A DNA stretch of 64,000 nucleotides, taken from positions 1,178,001 to 1,242,000 of the forward strand of contig CBDCGU010000003.1 of NCBI GenBank assembly GCA_965216945.1. Reading direction: 5' to 3'. The notes beneath the pieces are model-generated. The model saw only the letters and a program-made list of their open reading frames with translations, was not told the DNA's origin and ran no database searches. Of this stretch, positions 60,758 to 64,000 are shown piece by piece. Position numbers and translations under genes: made by a program. Each line of letters opens with the position of its first letter. The first letter of the stretch is position 1. This DNA comes from DATHZQ01 sp965216945 (GTDB lineage Bacteria; Actinomycetota; Acidimicrobiia; Spongiisociales; UBA5794).

Positions 60758-61069
60758 TCACTCCCCGACGAACGACCCATCGGGCGCCATCACGAAGTCG
60801 GCTGTGAGCGGCCGGAAGGCGGAGCGAAACCCGCCGTCGTCGATTCCAGCGATGATGCGGAGGTCGCCGGGTTTCCCGTTGTCCCACACCCCTTGGATCT
60901 CCACGCAATAGCTCTCCCCGGAGGCCCCGGCCAGATCCCGCACGCCCGTCTGGCCGAGGTACTGCGCCACCAGCGCCGGGAACGACTCGGTGCGCAACTC
61001 GCCCATCATCTCGTCGAGCAGCCGGGCCGCCTCGTTCTCGTCCACGATTGAGATTCTGACACACCACAT
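60758..61069 (-). CDS. Small unknown protein
   Basis: A 103-residue protein, MWCVRISIVDENEAARLL at the start, with an N-terminal helical half (LLDEMMGELRTESFPALV) and a C-terminal beta half (GDLRIIAGIDDGGFRSAF). No recognised family, no signal peptide, no membrane helix. The start could also be a GTG at the fourth codon. It ends at a strong hairpin. Confidence 0.65.
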   Translation of the reverse strand: MWCVRISIVDENEAARLLDEMMGELRTESFPALVAQYLGQTGVRDLAGASGESYCVEIQGVWDNGKPGDLRIIAGIDDGGFRSAFRPLTADFVMAPDGSFVGE

Positions 61070-61172
61070 CCCCGGCTGCGGGCGCAGGCAGCTCCCGGAC
61101 CTCGAATCATCGTGCGGCGTCGTGCGCGACGAACATTCGGTCAGCGAGGGGCTCAGTGCCGCCGGGCAACCT

Positions 61173-61817
61173 CTATGCCAGCCCGTGGCGAACAGCGAGG
61201 ACGGCGGCCTGGGTACGGTCGGTGACTCCGAGCTTGGTCAGCACGGCACTGACGTAGTTGCGTACCGTGCCCTCCGAGAGGAAGAGCCGCTCGGCGATGT
61301 CGGCGTTGCTCAGACCCCGCCCCACGAGTTGCAGGACTTCCCGCTCCCGCTCGGTCAGGTCGGCGGCGACGTCCGTGGCTGTGTCATCGACGCCGCCCCG
61401 GGCTACGCGGTCGAACAGCTGGCCCGCCACGTTCGGGTCGACGTGGGTGCCTCCGGCCGCCGTGCCGCGAATGGCCTCGATCAACTTGTCGCGCGGCGTG
61501 TCCTTCAGCAGGTAGCCGGCCGCCCCGGTGCGGATCGCGTCGAGCACCATCTCGGGTGCGGCATAGGTGGTCAGGACGAGGACCCGGACCTCGGGGTCTT
61601 TGTCCACGATGGCTCTCGTGGCCTGCACGCCGCTACCGCCCGGCATCTTGAGGTCCATCAGCACCACGTCCGGCATCGTCTGCGCGACGACCTCGACGGC
61701 ATCGGCGCCGTTGCTCGCTTCGCCGACCACCTCGATGCCGGAGGCGGTGGACAGAATGGCCTGGAGACCTTCTCGCACCAGGTCCTGGTCGTCGCAGATC
61801 ACAACCCGGATGGTCAT
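61173..61817 (-). CDS. NarL-type response regulator
   Basis: A 214-residue regulator. Receiver motifs are VICDDQDLV, the phospho-Asp in VVLMDLKMPGGS, and YLLKDTPRD. The LuxR-type DNA-binding domain is LTEREREVLQLVGRGLSNADIA with FLSEGTVRNYVSAVL. It overlaps the upstream kinase gene by four bases. This is the second kinase/regulator pair in the window and faces the opposite way to the first. Confidence 0.93.
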   Translation of the reverse strand: MTIRVVICDDQDLVREGLQAILSTASGIEVVGEASNGADAVEVVAQTMPDVVLMDLKMPGGSGVQATRAIVDKDPEVRVLVLTTYAAPEMVLDAIRTGAAGYLLKDTPRDKLIEAIRGTAAGGTHVDPNVAGQLFDRVARGGVDDTATDVAADLTEREREVLQLVGRGLSNADIAERLFLSEGTVRNYVSAVLTKLGVTDRTQAAVLAVRHGLA

Positions 61818-63031
61818 CGGGGCACCGCCACCTCGAAGCGGACCGTTGCGCCCTCCCCAGGACTGCTCTCGATATCGAGCGCACCACCGATGAGGGTCGC
61901 ACGTTCCCGCATGCCGGCGAGCCCGAGGTGACCATCTTCGAGCGCCGCCTCCGGATCGAACCCGACGCCGTCGTCTTTGACGACGAGGATCATCCGATCG
62001 CGGTCGCGCCTCAGCTCGAGCTGGGCGTACGCGGCCTGGGAGTGCCGCACGACGTTGGTCAAGGCCTCGTCGGCGATGCGATAAGTGACTTGTTCGAGCG
62101 ACGGGTCGATCTCACCGACATCGGTCACGGAAGCAAGGACGGCAACACTCGTCGTCTCGTTCATGTCCGTTGCGATCTTCTCCAGCGCACCCACGAGGCC
62201 CAGCTCCTCGAGAGCGGATGCGCGCAGTGCGTCGATGGCACGACGCGCCTCGTCCAATCCGGACCGGGCTCCCTCGAGCGAGCGATCGACCATGGAGCGC
62301 GCCCGGGACGGGTCATCGTCCCAGAGGCTCTTGGCGCCCTCGAGCTGGACGGCCATCGCGCTCAGGGTGTGCGCCAGGGTGTCGTGGAGCTCACGCGCCA
62401 GCCGGTTTCGCTCCCTGCTTGTGGCGAGCTGCTCGACGGTCGCCGCATGCTGCACCAACTCGCGTTGCTGCTGTCTCTGCACGCGGACGATGCTCGTGAT
62501 GAAGTAGCCGACGAAGACGAACAGCAAGCCGCGGCCCACCAAGAGCGCTCCAACCGCGGTTGCACCGGCATTGGTGCCTTCGATCTGGGCCCCGAGACGG
62601 GCACCGTCGAGCAACGTCACCCCCAAGGAGAACAGCACGACAGCCCGGAAACGGTACTGCCAGGCGACGAAGATCAGCGGGACGAGGAGCACGAAGAACA
62701 GGAGCCAGTAATCGGCAACGGCTTCGTTGACGCCCTCGCCCGCATCGAGCCGGGCCGCCACCGTCATCGAATGCTCGACGATGGGTCCCAAGGTGGCGAC
62801 GGCCAGCGCAACCGGGAGGTAGGCGCGGCCCATGCGCTCTCGAAGCCACGATGACCCCAGGTAGATGAGCAGGGCCACCGACACGACGATGCCCGGCACC
62901 GGTACCTGCCGGGTGGTGATGCTTGCCGCATCCTGGATCGACAACCAAACGAGACCGAGGAATGCGATCCGAATCGCCACGAACCAGCGGAACAGCTTCA
63001 GAAGCCCGGGTTCGATGATGGCGGCCGTCAT
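61814..63031 (-). CDS. NarL-type sensor histidine kinase
   Basis: A 405-residue kinase from the ATG at 63031 (MTAAIIEPGLLKLFRWF); an upstream in-frame start adds 12 polar residues. About six transmembrane helices occupy residues 15-185. The dimerisation helix holds the phospho-His in ARELHDTLAHTLSAMAVQLE. The ATPase domain shows RIADEALTNVVRHSQA, LVVKDDGVGFDP and GLAGMRERATLIGG. Translationally coupled to its regulator. The signal is unknown; a small lipoprotein gene is divergent. Confidence 0.92.
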   Translation of the reverse strand: MTAAIIEPGLLKLFRWFVAIRIAFLGLVWLSIQDAASITTRQVPVPGIVVSVALLIYLGSSWLRERMGRAYLPVALAVATLGPIVEHSMTVAARLDAGEGVNEAVADYWLLFFVLLVPLIFVAWQYRFRAVVLFSLGVTLLDGARLGAQIEGTNAGATAVGALLVGRGLLFVFVGYFITSIVRVQRQQQRELVQHAATVEQLATSRERNRLARELHDTLAHTLSAMAVQLEGAKSLWDDDPSRARSMVDRSLEGARSGLDEARRAIDALRASALEELGLVGALEKIATDMNETTSVAVLASVTDVGEIDPSLEQVTYRIADEALTNVVRHSQAAYAQLELRRDRDRMILVVKDDGVGFDPEAALEDGHLGLAGMRERATLIGGALDIESSPGEGATVRFEVAVPR

Positions 63032-63228
63032 GGCCGCATTATGCGTCCGGCCCGGCTCCGCGGTCACCGATCTCCGTCGCTTCGTGACGAGGCGCGCAGG
63101 CGAATGTGACAGATGTCATGGGTCGAGGTGGGAATTGCATGCGCCGATGTGCGCGCCGTGACTGACGCCCGCCGCCCGTTCTTGATCCAATCGCTCCACC
63201 AGATCAACGAGATCCACGGAGGTGGACC

Positions 63229-63717
63229 ATGGGCAAACGAAGCATCTTCATGGCGGTCGGGTTGGCCACGGTGGCCCTGGTGGTCAGCGCCTGCAGCATC
63301 GACGTCGAGCGCAACGCCGACGGGTCGTTGCAGGTCGACACGGTCATCACCGAGCAGAGCCTCGCCGCTGAGCTCGAGCGAGATCCGCAGAACGACAACG
63401 TCTCCGTGGACATCCTCGACGGGTACATCGTGGCGACCGCCGACCACACGGGGATCGAGGGCGACACCCACGCCGTGAGCTTCCGGGCCGACGTGGGTGT
63501 GGAAGACGGCACACTGACGGTCCAGGTCTCCGAGGTCACCTTCGACGGCTTCCCCATCCCGCAGTCGTTCGTCGATCAGTGGAACGCCGAGCTCGCCCGT
63601 GCCATCGAGCGAGCGGCCCGCCAGCATCCCGATGCCTCATTGCTCTCCGTCAGCCTGAGCGGTGATGAGCTTGCCATGGAATGGCGGATCGAGACCCCCG
63701 AGAGCAAAGGGTCATAG
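63229..63717 (+). CDS. Small lipoprotein
   Basis: A 162-residue exported protein, MGKRSIFMAVGLATVALVV then a VSAC lipobox, so the mature protein starts at Cys22 and is lipid-anchored. The remainder is a compact alpha/beta domain (SLQVDTVITEQSLAAEL, TLTVQVSEVTFDGFPIP, AIERAARQHPD). No family recognised. It is divergent from the two-component genes and might serve them as an envelope sensor. Confidence 0.8.
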   Translation: MGKRSIFMAVGLATVALVVSACSIDVERNADGSLQVDTVITEQSLAAELERDPQNDNVSVDILDGYIVATADHTGIEGDTHAVSFRADVGVEDGTLTVQVSEVTFDGFPIPQSFVDQWNAELARAIERAARQHPDASLLSVSLSGDELAMEWRIETPESKGS

Positions 63718-63735
63718 CGGGTCGGAGTCCCCGTC

Positions 63736-63769
63736 GCAGCGAGGGTGGTGCCAGGACCACCCTCGCTGC
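63736..63769 (+). terminator. Strong hairpin terminator after the lipoprotein gene
   Basis: A perfect 14-bp stem, GCAGCGAGGGTGGT / ACCACCCTCGCTGC, with a 6-base loop, 18 bases past the stop. No T-run. Confidence 0.85.
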
Positions 63770-63942
63770 TCCGCGCCGGGGATGGCGTCTCGGACCGAGC
63801 TCCGGCGGTCCAAGCAAGGCGATCATGGTCTATCAAGCCGTGGCGCCATGCGAGGCTGCGGAATCCGTACCACGGGTGCCGGATGTGGGGTACGTGGGGC
63901 GACCACTTCGGCACGTGCATGCGATGCAGTATGCTGATGTGC

Positions 63943-64000
63943 ATGCAGAGCACGAGTGTGCGTATCGACCAAGTCACCCACCAAGAGCTGAAGCGCCTCG
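63943..64000 (+). CDS. Ribbon-helix-helix antitoxin-like protein, N-terminus (gene continues past window)
   Basis: The frame MQSTSVRIDQVTHQELKRL resembles the DNA-binding strand and first helix of VapB/RHH-type antitoxins (T-x-V-R-I-D-x-x-T-x-x-x-L-K-x-L). A TATGCT -10 box at 63930-63935 would start transcription at or next to the ATG, so the transcript is probably leaderless. Two TGCATGC palindromes (63917-63923 and 63940-63946) flank the -10 box and could be an autoregulatory operator. Only 19 codons are visible. Confidence 0.55.
   Translation, partial: MQSTSVRIDQVTHQELKRL

Noticed and set aside
63770..63942. tRNA-like GC-rich stretch after the last terminator
   Set aside because: I could not form a cloverleaf or find a T-loop signature; nothing supports an RNA gene.

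Overview
The window is a GC-rich, densely packed bacterial chromosome segment. An F420-type luciferase-like oxidoreductase, a WXG100/EssC-type secretion locus, an MmpL-like permease, an LPXTG-anchored surface protein and many GTG starts point to Actinomycetota. The gene mix would fit Acidimicrobiia, but that is inference. I saw no rRNA, tRNA, CRISPR array or complete insertion sequence. The window opens inside a propionyl-CoA-synthetase-like gene and closes inside a ribbon-helix-helix antitoxin-like gene.

Left part (1-39.7 kb) is mostly housekeeping and envelope functions. It holds a DUF3592 membrane protein, an F420-dependent oxidoreductase, an MmpL-like permease carrying an unusual C-terminal GHKL-like domain, a nitroreductase, a DUF4389 protein and a DUF3179 lipoprotein. 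A compact type VII secretion locus follows (two Esx-like proteins, a 32-codon gene and an EssC-like ATPase), divergent from a TcpC-like bitopic protein. Next come a DrrAB-type exporter, an RNA methyltransferase, and a sugar block (GH13 glucosidase with a LacI operator, LacI regulator, MsmK/UgpC-type ATPase). Two-component genes, fdhD, a MacB/FtsX exporter, MetY, CorA, an aminotransferase/sulfotransferase-like overlapping pair and an LPVTG surface protein complete this part.

Right part (39.7-60.1 kb) is the most interesting: an aromatic-degradation regulon. A minus-strand meta-pathway operon (decarboxylase, hydratase, tautomerase, semialdehyde dehydrogenase, Rieske ferredoxin, two HAD phosphatases) diverges from a fumarylacetoacetase gene. 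An IclR-family regulator is co-transcribed with an unrecognised 227-residue protein. A plus-strand operon holds two extradiol dioxygenases, a histidine phosphatase with an odd N-terminus, a two-subunit PEP-synthase-like phosphotransferase, a Rieske ring-hydroxylating oxygenase and a zinc-ribbon protein. The phosphotransferase is of the architecture known for phenylphosphate synthase and the cresol/hydroxyphenylethanone kinases. Three intergenic regions serving these units each carry the same pair of 17-bp imperfect palindromes, always exactly 20 bp apart. That ties four transcription units into one putative IclR regulon. The gene set suggests an aerobic route in which a phenolic compound is phosphorylated, oxidised by a Rieske oxygenase, dephosphorylated and ring-cleaved, with products passing down the meta pathway.

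Two non-coding stretches, at 47.55-48.16 kb and 53.06-53.23 kb, carry a family of small palindromic repeats built around 11-bp inverted repeats. After the aromatic block come a YCII-like protein, a second two-component system, a small lipoprotein, a strong terminator and the antitoxin-like gene at the edge.
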